Positions 18,542 to 28,688 of a stretch of 64,000 bases of DNA are shown piece after piece; the stretch's first letter is position 1; the number at the start of each line of letters is the position of its first letter. Source of the stretch: Dokdonella_A sp963834755 (GTDB lineage: Bacteria; Pseudomonadota; Gammaproteobacteria; Xanthomonadales; Rhodanobacteraceae); assembly GCA_963834755.1 (NCBI GenBank), contig CAWICQ010000012.1:928477-992476 (forward strand), given 5' to 3'. The position numbers and the translations under genes are program-made. Below the pieces are notes generated by a model, which saw nothing but the letters and a program-made list of their open reading frames with translations, did no database searches and was not told where the DNA came from.

Positions 18542-18628
18542 CACCTGGGCGTGCTGGATCGCCTGTTGCAGGAACCGGACTTCGAGATCGTCGGCATCAA
18601 GCGGTACGGCGAGAAACAGAACAATTGA
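18542..18628 (+). pseudogene. C-terminal gene remnant before azoR
   Basis: A frame ending at TGA 18626-18628 reads HLGVLDRLLQEPDFEIVGIK and then RYGEKQNN. It looks like the tail of a coding sequence, but there is no start codon and the upstream DNA is the palindrome at 18504. I cannot name the family. Confidence 0.3.
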
Positions 18629-18640
18629 GAAAAGAACACC

Positions 18641-19255
18641 ATGACCACTGTCCTTCGCATTGATAGCAGCATCCGCACGGATCGGTCTATCTCCCGACAC
18701 CTTACGGGCATGTTCGTTGCCGCATGGATGCAGGCCCACCCAGGTGACCGCGTCATAGAGCGTAACTTGGCGAAAAATCCGGCGCCGCATCTCACCGAGC
18801 GGGCGATGGGCGCGGCATTTACGCCGCCCGGCCAGCGTTCCGAGACGCAGTCACAGGATGCCGCATTGGCCGATGAACTGATTAAGGAGCTGCTCGCAGC
18901 CGACGTGCTAGTGATCGGAGCGCCGATGTACAACTTGTCCGTGAGCTCATCGCTCAAGGCCTGGATCGATCATGTCGCACGCGCCGGAGTGACCTTCAAG
19001 TACACCCAGAACGGTCCAGTCGGCTTGGTCACCGGGAGGAAGGCCTACGCGTTCACCGCTCGCGGCGGCATTTACAGCCGCGGCCCGGGAAAACTCATGG
19101 ACTTCCACGAGACCTATCTGCGGAGCGTGCTCGGCTTCCTGGGTATCACCGACGTGACGTTCGTGCACACTGAAGGCTTGGCGATGGGCGAGGAGGCGGC
19201 CAATCAGGCGATTGCCGACAGCCGCTCGGCGATAGCGGGCCTGATGGCAGCCTGA
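18641..19255 (+). CDS. azoR: FMN-dependent NADH-azoreductase
   Basis: The 204-residue flavodoxin-like protein matches AzoR in length and motifs: VLRIDSSIRTDRSISRHLT (phosphate-binding loop for FMN), then VIGAPMYNLSVSSSLKAWID and HVARAGVTFKYT, followed by FTARGGIYSRGPG and YLRSVLGFLGITDV. It reduces quinones and azo compounds with NADH in the cytosol, usually as a dimer, and often protects against thiol or quinone stress. It stands alone between the efflux operon and a convergent winged-helix regulator gene. None of the shared promoter elements precedes it. Confidence 0.92.
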   Translation: MTTVLRIDSSIRTDRSISRHLTGMFVAAWMQAHPGDRVIERNLAKNPAPHLTERAMGAAFTPPGQRSETQSQDAALADELIKELLAADVLVIGAPMYNLSVSSSLKAWIDHVARAGVTFKYTQNGPVGLVTGRKAYAFTARGGIYSRGPGKLMDFHETYLRSVLGFLGITDVTFVHTEGLAMGEEAANQAIADSRSAIAGLMAA

Positions 19256-19419
19256 GGACGGCATCATGATGCGCGCGGCCGTCGCCGAACCGGCCTTCAG
19301 AGAAGTCAGCGAGGGCGAGCACGCGCGACACGAATGATGGTCGAGGCCTTCGGCCCATCAGTACACCGCGCGTGCAGAAGTGCGCTCGTTGCTCGGAGAT
19401 TTTATGCGAGCACTCTGTG

Positions 19420-20001
19420 CTAGGACTCCTGCAAAACAAGCGGCTCGTGCTCCAGCGTGCAGGCGACCGCGCGGATAAGCGCGGCCAGTGCTGCATCACA
19501 GCGGCACAATGCCGTGAGCGCCAGGAGGGCGGGATCGTCGCGCTTAGTCGCGGCGTCGCGCTCGATGGTGGGCGCGCATCGCGATGACGTGCCAATCGGG
19601 GCAGCGATAAAGCGATAGCCGCGCCGCGCTACCGTCTCGATGTAGCGCGGCTGTTTCGGGTCGTCGTCGAGCGCCGTTCGCAGCTCGCTGATCGCAGTCC
19701 TCAGGACCGAGTCTGTGACGAACTGGTGTCCCCATACGGCATCGAGAAAAGCGTTCGTCGTCAGGAGTTTTTGCGGCGCCCGTGCCAATACACACAGCAC
19801 GGAAAACGGCTTGGGCGGCAGGGGCACGGCTTGTCCGTTAACCGTGAGACGTGCATCCCCTTCGTCGAGCTCGATGGGGCCAAAGCGGATCCGGAGCGGG
19901 TCAGGAGTCGAGCCCATCAGCGGCTGTTGCACTTGCAACTTTCGCATTAGACGTGGCTCGACATCAGCGAGGGCGGATCGATCGAGGGTGGCGGCGTTCA
20001 T
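19420..20001 (-). CDS. Stand-alone OmpR-type winged-helix regulator
   Basis: The product has 193 residues. After about 35 unstructured residues comes a winged helix (RIRFGPIELDEGDARLTVNG, LTTNAFLDAVWGHQFVTDSV, IETVARRGYRFIAAP). It is strikingly close to the DNA-binding domain of the regulator at 8723: both share WGHQFV, LRT-LDDD and ARRGYRFIA-type stretches. It has no receiver domain and no ATPase. The last 60 residues are short helices (LLALTALCRCDAALAALIRA) and end at TLEHEPLVLQES. It could be a truncated paralogue of the larger regulator or a separate one-domain regulator. It is the second candidate for binding the 11-bp phased repeats. Confidence 0.8.
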   Translation of the reverse strand: MNAATLDRSALADVEPRLMRKLQVQQPLMGSTPDPLRIRFGPIELDEGDARLTVNGQAVPLPPKPFSVLCVLARAPQKLLTTNAFLDAVWGHQFVTDSVLRTAISELRTALDDDPKQPRYIETVARRGYRFIAAPIGTSSRCAPTIERDAATKRDDPALLALTALCRCDAALAALIRAVACTLEHEPLVLQES

Positions 20002-20148
20002 GGATACTGTCCCGGCGCGATTGATACGGCATCAATGTCGCGCGCCTCGGCCCATTCGTGCTACCCACCAATGGCGTGTCGTTTAGTAACGAGAGAGAAC
20101 CGCCGAAGCACCAATCGAAGGGCCGTGCGCGCACCAAAAGAGGAATCG

Positions 20149-20538
20149 TCATTGCCTCTTTTGTCTGCTGTTCGGAATTTTGATTTGCCTCATTCCGAAC
20201 AGTCGGGCATCGATCGACCATGCGCCGGGGCCAAGCAGAGCGAGCGCGATGGCAATCGCGGCGATAAGCGCATGGAACTCCGCGTCTCCGGGGCTCGCGT
20301 AGGCGTTCCACGCCGCAGCGGCGGCAGCCAGCAAGCCTGCGGCCGGTGTCCACAGACCAGCGACCAACAGCAATCCGGGTAACGCAGAGAGCGCCTGAAC
20401 GGCTCCGCTGCCCGAGCTTGCGCCAGCCGCAAACCCGGTACAGCTGTGGCCGATCAGCGCGCTGCCCGCGCCAAGGCGCATCACCAAAAGGCCGATGCCG
20501 GGCGGGCCATGCGCAAACGTCGAAAAAAGTCTTCTCAC
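20149..20538 (-). CDS. DoxX-like membrane protein
   Basis: The 129-residue product has four hydrophobic helices and the DoxX-family start GIGLLVMRLGAGSALIGHS, then LSALPGLLLVAGLWTPAAGL, AAWNAYASPGDAEF and ALIAAIAIALALLGPGAWSI followed by DARLFG. DoxX-type proteins are small inner-membrane proteins linked to quinone or sulfur redox chemistry, but most members have no assigned role. It lies between the winged-helix regulator and the response-regulator gene, all on the minus strand. Confidence 0.75.
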   Translation of the reverse strand: MRRLFSTFAHGPPGIGLLVMRLGAGSALIGHSCTGFAAGASSGSGAVQALSALPGLLLVAGLWTPAAGLLAAAAAAWNAYASPGDAEFHALIAAIAIALALLGPGAWSIDARLFGMRQIKIPNSRQKRQ

Positions 20539-20691
20539 CCGCCGAGCGTAACGAAAGGCCCGGCAAGACTGGAAGACACGGAAAGCGTCAATTCACTAAC
20601 ACTTTTGGGCACGCAGGAAGGCGCAAAGGACATCGCCCTGGCCGTCGCTGGCGGAACCGTACTGCGGAACGGATAGTCCGCGGCAGCACAT

Positions 20692-21321
20692 CTACATATC
20701 AATGATGCCCCGCTTGAATCCGATCATCGCTGCGTGCGTGCGGTCCTTGGCGCCGAGCTTCGACAGGATCGTGCTCACATGCCGCTTCACCGTCTCCTCG
20801 CTGAGCGAAAGGTGTGACGCAATCTCCTTATTCGCCTCGCCCTGTGCGATGAGATGCAGCACACGGATCTCGGCGGGCGTAAGTGCGTCGTCGGTGGCAT
20901 GTTCGGCAAGCTCGAACGAAACTTCGGCCGACATCGCCTTCCGCCCCGCATGAACGGCACGAATGGTGTCGAGCACTTCTGTGTGGGGCGCGTTCTTCAG
21001 CAGATAGCCGCGTGCGCCGGCGCGGATTGCGCGCAAGGCCTGGGCGTCGCCGGCATAGGTCGTGAGCACAATGATCCGCGCGTCGGGGAATTCGTTGCGG
21101 ATGGCGATGATCGCGTCGAGCCCACCCATCTCCGGCATCTGCAGGTCCATCAGCGTCACGTCGGGACGGTGGGCGCGGAACTGCTGGATCGCCTCGCGCC
21201 CGTTCTTCGCCTCGGCGATCAGCGCCATGTCCGGCACGCTGCCGATCAGCGCGGCGATACCCTGTCGGAGCGTCGGATGATCGTCGACGCAGAGGATGCG
21301 GATGCGAGGCTCGTCGCTCAT
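20692..21321 (-). CDS. NarL/FixJ-family response regulator
   Basis: From the Met at 21321 (MSDEPRIRILCVDDHPTLRQ) the product has 209 residues. The receiver domain shows the acidic pocket CVDDHP, the phosphoacceptor Asp in VTLMDLQMPEMGG, and the conserved Lys in GYLLKNAP. The C-terminal LuxR-type helix-turn-helix is LTPAEIRVLHLIAQGEANKE followed by IASHLSLSEETVKRHV. An upstream Met at 21450 is open, but 21321 is chosen because it overlaps the kinase stop codon (TGATG). The partner is the sensor kinase encoded immediately upstream. Confidence 0.93.
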   Translation of the reverse strand: MSDEPRIRILCVDDHPTLRQGIAALIGSVPDMALIAEAKNGREAIQQFRAHRPDVTLMDLQMPEMGGLDAIIAIRNEFPDARIIVLTTYAGDAQALRAIRAGARGYLLKNAPHTEVLDTIRAVHAGRKAMSAEVSFELAEHATDDALTPAEIRVLHLIAQGEANKEIASHLSLSEETVKRHVSTILSKLGAKDRTHAAMIGFKRGIIDM

Positions 21322-24300
21322 CAATCGTCCGAGATGGTTTGCCCGAAGAGCTTGTCCGCCAGACCGGACCGCGCCGAAAGCGGCGCCGCGTAGGCGCGCG
21401 AGGCGGGAATGATCAACTCGACCTCGGTTCCGGTATGGAGCGCACTCCACAGCCGCAGCTTGCCGCCTACGCCCTGCGCTCGCTCGCGCATCCCGCGCAA
21501 GCCGAAATGGCCTTCGCGACCGCCCGCATCGAGAACCGCAGGATCGATGCCGACGCCGTCGTCACGTACGCGCAACCGAAACTCCCGCACATCGTAGCGG
21601 ATCTCGACCTCGACCTGCTTCGCGTTTGCGTGGCGGACCGCATTGCGCAATGCCTCGTCGGCGATGCGGAAGATCTCGTCGCGCACGATCGGATGCAGCG
21701 CGCGCGACACCCCTTGCACCTCGAGGCGAATGCTCATGACCGCCGAGTCCGGGCCCTCCTCCGCAAGCTCGCCAGCGAGCACGCGAATAGCGTCGGCGAG
21801 GTCGTTCGTCTCGGTTGCCGACGCACGCAATCCCTGCACCGCATCGCGCCCTTCGGTGATCGCCTCAGACGCCTGATCGATCGCGCCTTCGAGCACTTGG
21901 CGAGCCTTCGCCGGGTCGCCGGGCAGAAGCATGAGGACCGCCCGGAACCGGAAGAGCAAGCCTTGGAAGCTCTGCAGCAGCGTGTCGTGCAGGTCGCGCG
22001 CGATGCGCGTCCGCTCGGCGACACGCGCGTCCAGCGTCATCTCGAACTGCCGATGCAGCCGCCGGATGCGCAGCTGGTAACCGACCCACGCCAGAAGCAG
22101 AAGCAGCATGGCGCACAGAGCGCGAAACCAATTCGTCTGGTAGTACGCAGGAGCGATGGAGAAATCGAGCTTGGCGGCGCTTTCGTTCCAGACGCCGTCA
22201 CTATTGGATGCGATTACGCGGAAGGAATACTTCCCTGGAGGCAAATCCGTGTAGAAAGCCTGCCGGCGCGTGCCGGCGTCATGCCAGTCGTGGTCGTAGC
22301 CGTCGAGCCGGTAACGGAACTTCACTTTTTGCGGAATCGTGAATGTCGGCGACGTGTAATCAATCTGCAGGTCGCGAGGGTGCGGGGCAAGTTTGACGTT
22401 ATCGATTGCCGCCAGCTCGTTGCGATCAACGATGAAAGATTCGACGTATGTCTGCGCCGGGAGCGCTTTTTGCGAGAGTTTGGACGGGTCCACCATCTGC
22501 ACGACGAATCCGGTGGCAAACCACACCCGCCCATCAGGGGACACATCTGCTGATCTGATTCCGTATCGCCCCGGTCGCGCTCCGTCTAGGGCGTCGTAGA
22601 GCCTTGTCTGCACCACCGCTTCCGGGTTGGCCCACCACCGCTGTAGCTCGGAATCGGGAAGCTCGACGATCCCGCACTCCGTGAGCAACCACCAGGCTTT
22701 TTGTTTGTCCTCAATGAAGGAATAGACCGCGTTGCAGGGCAGGCCATTTTTCGTTGTTAGCCGCTGCGCTTTGCCGTGCTGCAGTCCGACGAGCCCGTCG
22801 TCGAAGGCGGCCATGACCGAACCGTCGGCCTGGGCAACTAGATGGTTGGTGGGCAGATTGGCAGTAGAACCGATGGGGAACTTTTTCTGGACACCATCGC
22901 GAAACAACACAAGGGTTCCGTCTGCTAGGGCCAATCCAAATTCCTCCGGACGGATCCCGTGCAAGGCGCCCTGATGGAACTAGCGACGTTGGAAACTGCT
23001 CACGCACCTCGAAATCGCGTATTCGGATCAGCTTACGAGAAATACCTGAACATATCGCCCAAATATTGCCATCGACATCCTCTGCCATTCCGAGTATCAG
23101 CCCCAGCGGCTGATGATCCGGTTCGGATATCCGGCGGAAATGTCCATTCTTGAAAATGTACAAGCCGTCATGAACTCCCATCCATAGATTCCCGGCTCGA
23201 TCTTCGAGCATGTACGAGACTTGGTCGCCGGGGAGACCATCCCCGCTTCGAATTGATGTGACCGTCCCGTTCTTGATTTCGTCGAGAGAGCCGGCGTTTG
23301 CAACCCACACCACGCCAGATCTACTGGCTAGGACCCCTACCGCTGCCTCGCTCCCTAACCCCTCCGAGGTAGAGAAGGTGACCACACGCGGATCACGGAA
23401 GCTGTCGATTCCATTCGTTGTCGTGACCCACAGGATTCCCTCTCGGTCTAAGAATAAATCGTTCACGAAATCACTCGACAAGCCTTCCGCTCGGCCGTAG
23501 TGCTCCACATCATCGCCGCGTATGCGAAACAGTCCGTTGCCTAGAGTGCCCACCCAAAGGCTTCCGTCGCGATCAAAAGTCAAAGCGAAAACGCCGAGCT
23601 TGCTGCCATCGAACCGAGGGGTGACGAAAGACTTGAAAACCCCATTCTCGAGTTTTCCAAGTCCTTTCCCAGGTCCCTGAGGAAGTAAGCCGATCCAGAG
23701 GGATCCATTGGAATCGAGTGCGAGTGCATTTACGCCATCCTCGCTATTCGTTTTCAGCGCTTCGATCGGGTAAACCTCCGAAACACCCTCATGCCAATGC
23801 ACAACGGCTCTTTGCCCCCCAAGCCAGAAACCGCCTTTCCCATCGGCCAGTAAGGCTTCGCCACCCGTTGGGAGTCGTAACCCATCGGACTCTCCGAAAC
23901 ACTTCACCTCATGCTCGGTAACATGGCAAAGGGGCGCGTGCAGATCGAAACCTGCTTGCAGGGTCCACAACGAGCCGTCGGGGTCTTCGCTGATGTTCCC
24001 AGTCCTGAGTTGCCCTTCCAGCGCGAAATGAGAAGTGACCACCCCTTGTTTTAGGTGAAAGACTTCTTGCTCCCCCACTGCCCAGAGTCCACCTGCCTGG
24101 TCGCCATGAACGCTCACGATGTGATCGATCGTTTTGCCGTCAACCAGCAGCGTCTGCGGGACAAACCGAATCCCGTCGAACCGGTACATGCCCTGGGAAA
24201 CGGATGTGAGCCAAAGAAAGCCATCCGAAGTCTGCACAACTGAAAACATACCGGCAGATACGGAGCCATCCTGTATCCGCCAAGACGTGTGCATGTACTG

Positions 24301-24471
24301 GGTGAGGCGAGTATTCGGATCGAGGGCGTAGACGGGATCCGGAAATAACAATACCCAGGTCAGACAGGCAGCAAGGGTCGCCGCTATCGCGGGTCGGCGA
24401 TCGTTTAAAGCGAAGGTGAAGCGGTCGGCGAGGAGCTGCGTTTCCCATGTTGTATCCGCAGCACGCGACAA
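21321..24471 (-). CDS. Two-component sensor kinase with beta-propeller input domain
   Basis: A protein of about 1049 residues. It has an N-terminal membrane segment (ATLAACLTWVLLFPDPVYAL), then two seven-bladed propellers made of Reg_prop repeats (for example DGSLWVGTLGNGLFRIRGDD, REGILWVTTTNGID), a Y_Y_Y domain (TSPTFTIPQKVKFRYRLDGY), a second membrane span (WFRALCAMLLLLLAWVGYQL), a HisKA_3 dimerisation helix with ARDLHDTLLQSFQG, and an HATPase domain (RDDGVGIDP, GHFGLRGMRERA). One frameshift lies at 22921-22929 where GGCCC needs one C less to read GGIWIGLADGTLVLF. The gene length of 3151 nt is one more than a multiple of three, as that predicts. It phosphorylates the NarL-type regulator encoded next to it. 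Confidence 0.9.
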
Positions 24472-24798
24472 CGGTTTCGTGCAGATGGAAGAACCGGATT
24501 CAATTCACTTATTTCCCGGGTCGTCAGTAGGCGGTTATCCGCACTCCATGTACGGTTCGTGACCAAGAGGTTGTCGCCAGCTTTTCGAAACTGATGGTCG
24601 TCCGGCGCAAAAATAGTGCCTTGGATCCTCGGGGAGCTGTGTCTCAACACACAGTATGCTCCTCCCGAGTCGACCGCCGATTTGGCAACCGGCGGCGCGG
24701 AACAGTCCACTCTACCCACGCCAACCGACGGCCTGTCTGCATGGCGCCGCGAAAGGGACGATCGTCGACGACGACCGCGACCTGCTTCACCGCATTTC
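24472..24798. other. Divergent intergenic region between sensor kinase and ctaB
   Basis: No credible gene. It contains the minus-strand promoter of the kinase and, at its right end, the shared promoter element for ctaB-cyo. A partial match to that element on the minus strand (CTACTGACGACC, near 24517-24528) has no TAnnCT box at the right distance. Confidence 0.4.
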
Positions 24799-24850
24799 CA
24801 CTAAATCGCGACGTTTTGCTGACGACTCGATAGGGGGCCATCCGTAACGT
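24799..24850 (+). promoter_or_regulatory. Shared promoter-like element, copy 3 (ctaB-cyoABCD)
   Basis: CACTAAATCGC, GACGTTTTGCT, GACGACT ends at 24827. Seventeen bases later is TAACGT (24845-24850). The likely ctaB start at 25017 is about 160 nt past the predicted transcript start; an in-frame ATG at 24858 would be almost leaderless. Confidence 0.6.
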
Positions 24851-25016
24851 TTGCCGCATGACGCTCACGCCAACAATTCGCGTCGTCGGCATCCGGACGA
24901 TACGCACCAGCATCGCGCAGACGCATGCGCCGGCGTCGCTGTCGGTGATTGAGCCCGCAGTATTGTCAGGCCAGGTATCGAGCCCCGTACGTGATTCGGG
25001 CTCCGCGGTGGCCGTC

Positions 25017-25890
25017 ATGACGAGCGCTGTCATTCCGCGCCCGATCGCGTTTCGGTTCCACCGATTCGTGAGCCTCACGAAGCCGCGCGTCGTTTCGCTC
25101 ATCGTCTTCACGGCGATGATCGGAATGTTCCTCGCCACGCCACGGCGGCGTCCCACTGCAGCCGTTCCTGTTCGGTGCACTCGGCATCGCGCTCGTGGCC
25201 GGCTCCGCGGCCGCATGCAATTGCCTGCTGGAGCAGAAGATCGATGCGCGGATGGCGCGTACGCGCGCCCGGCCATTGGTGAGAGGCCACCTGACCTCTG
25301 GTGAAGCTCTCGCATTCGCGGTCGTCGTCGGAACCGCGGGTCTCGTGCTGCTGCACGTCTTCGTCAATCCCCTGACGATGTGGCTCACGCTCGCGACGTT
25401 CGTGGGTTACGCCGTCGTCTACACGCTCATCCTCAAGCCTCGCACTCCGTGGAACATCGTTATCGGCGGCGCCGCGGGCGCGATGCCGCCGGTGCTCGGC
25501 TGGGCCGCCGTGACGGGCGAGGTCTCAACCGACGCGCTGCTGCTCTTTCTCATCATCTTCATGTGGACGCCGCCGCATTTTTGGTCGCTCGCGCTCTATC
25601 GCCGCGACGAATATGCGAAGCCGGAGTGCCGATGCTGCCGGTGACGCACGGCATGCGCTACACGCGAAGCCAGGTCCTTCTGTACTCGCTGGCCTGTTCG
25701 CCGTGGCCTGTTGCCTTCGGCACACGAATGCTGGCTGCGTTGTATCTCGCCAACGCGTTGTACTCGGTGCCGTGTTATCGCGCGCGCGGCCGCCTCTACC
25801 GCCGCTACAGCGACCGCTACGCGCGCCACGTTCCGCTAGTCCCGTGTACCTGGCCCTTTCTCGGCGCTGCTCGTCGATCACTACCTATGA
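25017..25890 (+). CDS. ctaB: Protoheme IX farnesyltransferase (heme O synthase), frameshifted
   Basis: From the Met at 25017 the product reads MTSAVIPRPIAFRFHRF and VSLTKPRVVSLIVFTAMIGM, the usual start of CtaB/CyoE. The prenyl-diphosphate motif survives as NCLLEQKIDARMARTRARPL, followed by LILKPRTPWNIVIGG, MWTPPHFWSLALYRRDEYAK and VPMLPVTHGMRYTRSQVLLY. The gene ends in ALLVDHYL, the classic CyoE terminus. Indels near 25145, 25620 and before 25860 must be bridged. The enzyme adds a farnesyl chain to heme B to make heme O for the bo3 oxidase encoded next. Its TGA overlaps the cyoA start (ATGA). An upstream ATG at 24858 gives an unlikely 53-residue extension. Confidence 0.9.
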
Positions 25891-26704
25891 AAAAGCCTGA
25901 TTCTCTTAATCGGCGTCGTGGCACTTGCCGGATGCACCGAGGGCGTCCTCGCCCCGAAAGGCCCGATTGCCGCAGGCGAGCAGCAAATCCTTTTCAACGC
26001 GCTCGGCATCATGCTGGCGATCGTTGTTCCGACAATCCTCGCCACGCTTGGCGTGGCGGTCTGGTTCCGCGCCTCCAACTCGCGTGCACGTTACTTGCCG
26101 GAATTCGAGGATTCGGGACGGCTGGAACTTCTGGTCTGGGCAGTGCCCGCCATAACAGTAATCCTTGTCGGCGGCGTGGCATGGGTCGGCTCACACGAGC
26201 TCGATCCACGCCGGCCGATCGCTACCGAAGTGAAACCGCTCGAGGTCCAAGTGGTGTCACTCGACTGGAAGTGGCTGTTCATCTACCCCGAACAGGGAAT
26301 AGCGAGCGTAAACGAGCTGACCATTCCGGTCGGCACGCCAGTCCACTTTGACCTCACCTCGTCGGGCGTGATGAACAGCTTCTTCGTGCCGCAGCTCGGC
26401 AGCCAGATCTACACGATGGCGGGAATGGTGACGCAGCTCAATCTGCTGGCCGATCAGCCCGGGACGTATGCAGGCATGTCGGCCAATTTCAGCGGCGGCG
26501 GCTTTGCCGATATGCGCTTCACCGTCGACGCCGTAAGGGCCGACGCCTTCGCCCACTGGGTGAACGAGTCGCGCGGCGCTAGTCCCGTGCTCGACGCAAA
26601 GTCCTATGCCGATCTCGCCAAGCCGAGCACGGCGGTTTCCCCTTTCAGATTCCGCGCCGTCGAGGCCAACCTGTTCAACGTCCATCTCGGAGGCTGGGCA
26701 ATGA
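25887..26704 (+). CDS. cyoA: Cytochrome bo3 ubiquinol oxidase subunit II (two 1-bp insertions)
   Basis: Reading ATGAAAAAG at 25887 and dropping one C at about 25896 gives MKKLILLIGVVALAGCTEG, a textbook lipoprotein signal with lipobox LAGC. Two membrane spans follow (LFNALGIMLAIVVPTILATL and LELLVWAVPAITVILVGGVA), then the periplasmic cupredoxin domain (LDWKWLFIYPEQGIASVNEL, FFVPQLGSQIYTMAGM, SANFSGGGFADMRF). It lacks the CuA ligands, as expected for a quinol oxidase. Near 26677 a further extra base runs the frame into cyoB; removing it gives LFTSISEAGQ and a TGA overlapping the cyoB ATG. The length of 818 nt is two more than a multiple of three, as two insertions predict. Confidence 0.88.
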
Positions 26705-28688
26705 ATCTTCTTGGCAAGTTGACCTTAGACGCCGTGCCGCTCCACGAGCCGATCATCATGGGCGCGACAGGCCTCGTGATCCTGCTCGTAGCCGGCATTC
26801 TCGGTTGGGTCACCGTGAAGGGGCATTGGTCCTATCTCTGGAACGAGTGGCTCACCTCCGTCGACCACAAGCGCATCGGCGTCATGTACATCGTGCTGGC
26901 GCTACTCATGTTGCTGCGCGGCTTCGCCGACGCAATCATGATGCGGCTCCAGCAGGCAATGGCGGCCGGAGGTGCGCACGGCTATCTGCCGCCGGAGCAT
27001 TTCGATCAGGTTTTCTCCGCGCACGGCACCATCATGATTTTCTTCATGGCGATGCCATTCATCATCGGCATGATGAATTACGTCGTGCCGCTGCAGCTCG
27101 GCGTGCGCGACATGGCTTTCCCGACGCTGAACTCCGTGGGTTTATGGCTGACGGCATCGGGCATCGCACTGATCAACATCTCGCTGGGCGTCGGCGAGTT
27201 CGCGACGACCGGCTGGATCGCCTATCCGCCATTGAGCGAACTGCAGTTCTCGCCCGGTGTCGGCGTCGACTACTACCTTTGGTCGCTGCAGATTTCGGGC
27301 ATAGGCACTTTGCTCACCGGAATCAATTTCGTCACCACGATCCTGAAGATGCGTGCGCCAGGCATGGGCTCATGCGCATGCCGGTTTTCTGCTGGACCGC
27401 GCTCGCGTCGAACCTGCTCATTGTCGCGGCGTTTCCCGTCCTGACCGCAACGTTTGCGATGCTGCTGCTCGACCGTTACCTCGGTTTTCATTTCTTTTCG
27501 GTCGCCGCCGGCGGCAATCCGATGATGTACGTCAATCTCTTCTGGGTCTGGGGCCACCCGGAGGTCTACATCTTGATTCTGCCGGCGTTCGGCGTCTTCT
27601 CCGAGGTCGTCTCGACGTTCTCGGGCAAGCCGCTCTTCGGCTACCGCTCGATGGTGGCCGCCACGATGGCGATCTGCGTTCTCTCATTTCTCGTCTGGCT
27701 GCACCACTTCTTCACCATGGGCGCGAGCGCCAACGTCAACGGCTTCTTCGGTGTCATGACCATGGTGATCGCCGTACCGACGGGCGTGAAGATCTACAAC
27801 TGGCTCTTCACCATGTACGGCGGCCGCGTGCGTTTCACCGCGCCGGTCCTCTGGACCATCGGCTTCATGGTGACGTTCGTCATCGGCGGCATGACGGGCG
27901 TATTGATGGCCGTGCCGCCAGCGGATTTCCAGCTGCACAACAGCGTGTTCCTCGTGGCGCACTTCCACAACGTCATCATAGGTGGCGTCGTCTTCGGCCT
28001 CATGGCCGGCTACGAGTTCTGGTTCCCAAAAGTGTTCGGCTTCAAGCTTGAAGAGCGCTGGGGGAAGCGCGCGTTCTGGTGCTGGTTCGTCGGCTTTTGT
28101 CTCGCCTTCTTGCCGCTGTACGTGCTCGGCCTGATGGGCATGACCCGGCGGTTGCAGCACTACGACAACCCCGCCTGGCAGCCTTGGCTGGTGGTCGCGG
28201 CGTTCGGCGCCGTCGTCATTCTCGCCGGGATTGTCTGCCAGGCCGTGCAGCTCGTTGTATCGATCCGCAACCGAGAGCAAAACCGCGATCTCACCGGCGA
28301 TCCGTGGAACGGGCGCACCTTGGAATGGTCCACGGCCTCGCCGCCGCCGGCCTGGAATTTCGCCGTGTTGCCGCACGTCACCGAGAAAGACGCTTTCTGG
28401 GCGGCGAAGCAGCGCTTGCTTGCGGATAACAATGAGCACGGGCGAGAGCGCGACTACCGGCCGATCGAGATGCCGACGAACAGCGCCGTCGGCTTCATCA
28501 CCGCGTTCTTCGCCGTCGTCACCGGCTTCGCACTGATTTGGCACATCTGGTGGATGGCCGGGCTGGGACTCGTCGGCGCGTTCATCGCCATCCTTGTCTT
28601 CGCTTTTCGCGAGCATGAGGAAGTCGAAGTTGCTCCCGAGCAACTCGCCTGTTTCGAGCGGGTTCACCCCGTGGGAGTCGGCGCATGA
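26701..28688 (+). CDS. cyoB: Cytochrome bo3 ubiquinol oxidase subunit I (one 1-bp deletion)
   Basis: Starts MNLLGKLTLDAVPLHEPIIM after GGAGG and encodes about 662 residues. Heme and copper ligands are present: the low-spin heme His in SAHGTIMIFFMAMPF, the cross-linked His-Tyr in GHPEVYILILPAFG, the HH pair in LHHFFTMG, and HFHNVIIGG for high- and low-spin hemes. It reduces oxygen and pumps protons across the inner membrane. A one-base deletion at about 27366 breaks MRAPGM from LMRMPVFCWTALASNLLIV; the length, one short of a multiple of three, agrees. It overlaps cyoC by ATGA. Confidence 0.92.

Noticed and set aside
17324..18790. 488-codon minus-strand frame
   Set aside because: It is antisense to the RND transporter and azoR, with a His/Arg-rich random composition. 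Long antisense frames are expected in GC-rich DNA.
24513..24530. Sixth copy of the shared promoter element on the minus strand
   Set aside because: CTACTGACGACC matches the core with one change, but the box 17 bp downstream reads GAATCC and the upstream GAC repeats are absent.
25918..27444. Natural CyoA-CyoB fusion protein
   Set aside because: The open frame does run through both genes, but a GGAGG site and ATG for cyoB lie at the junction, and removing one extra base restores a normal cyoA stop overlapping that ATG. Gene lengths modulo three support two insertions in cyoA.
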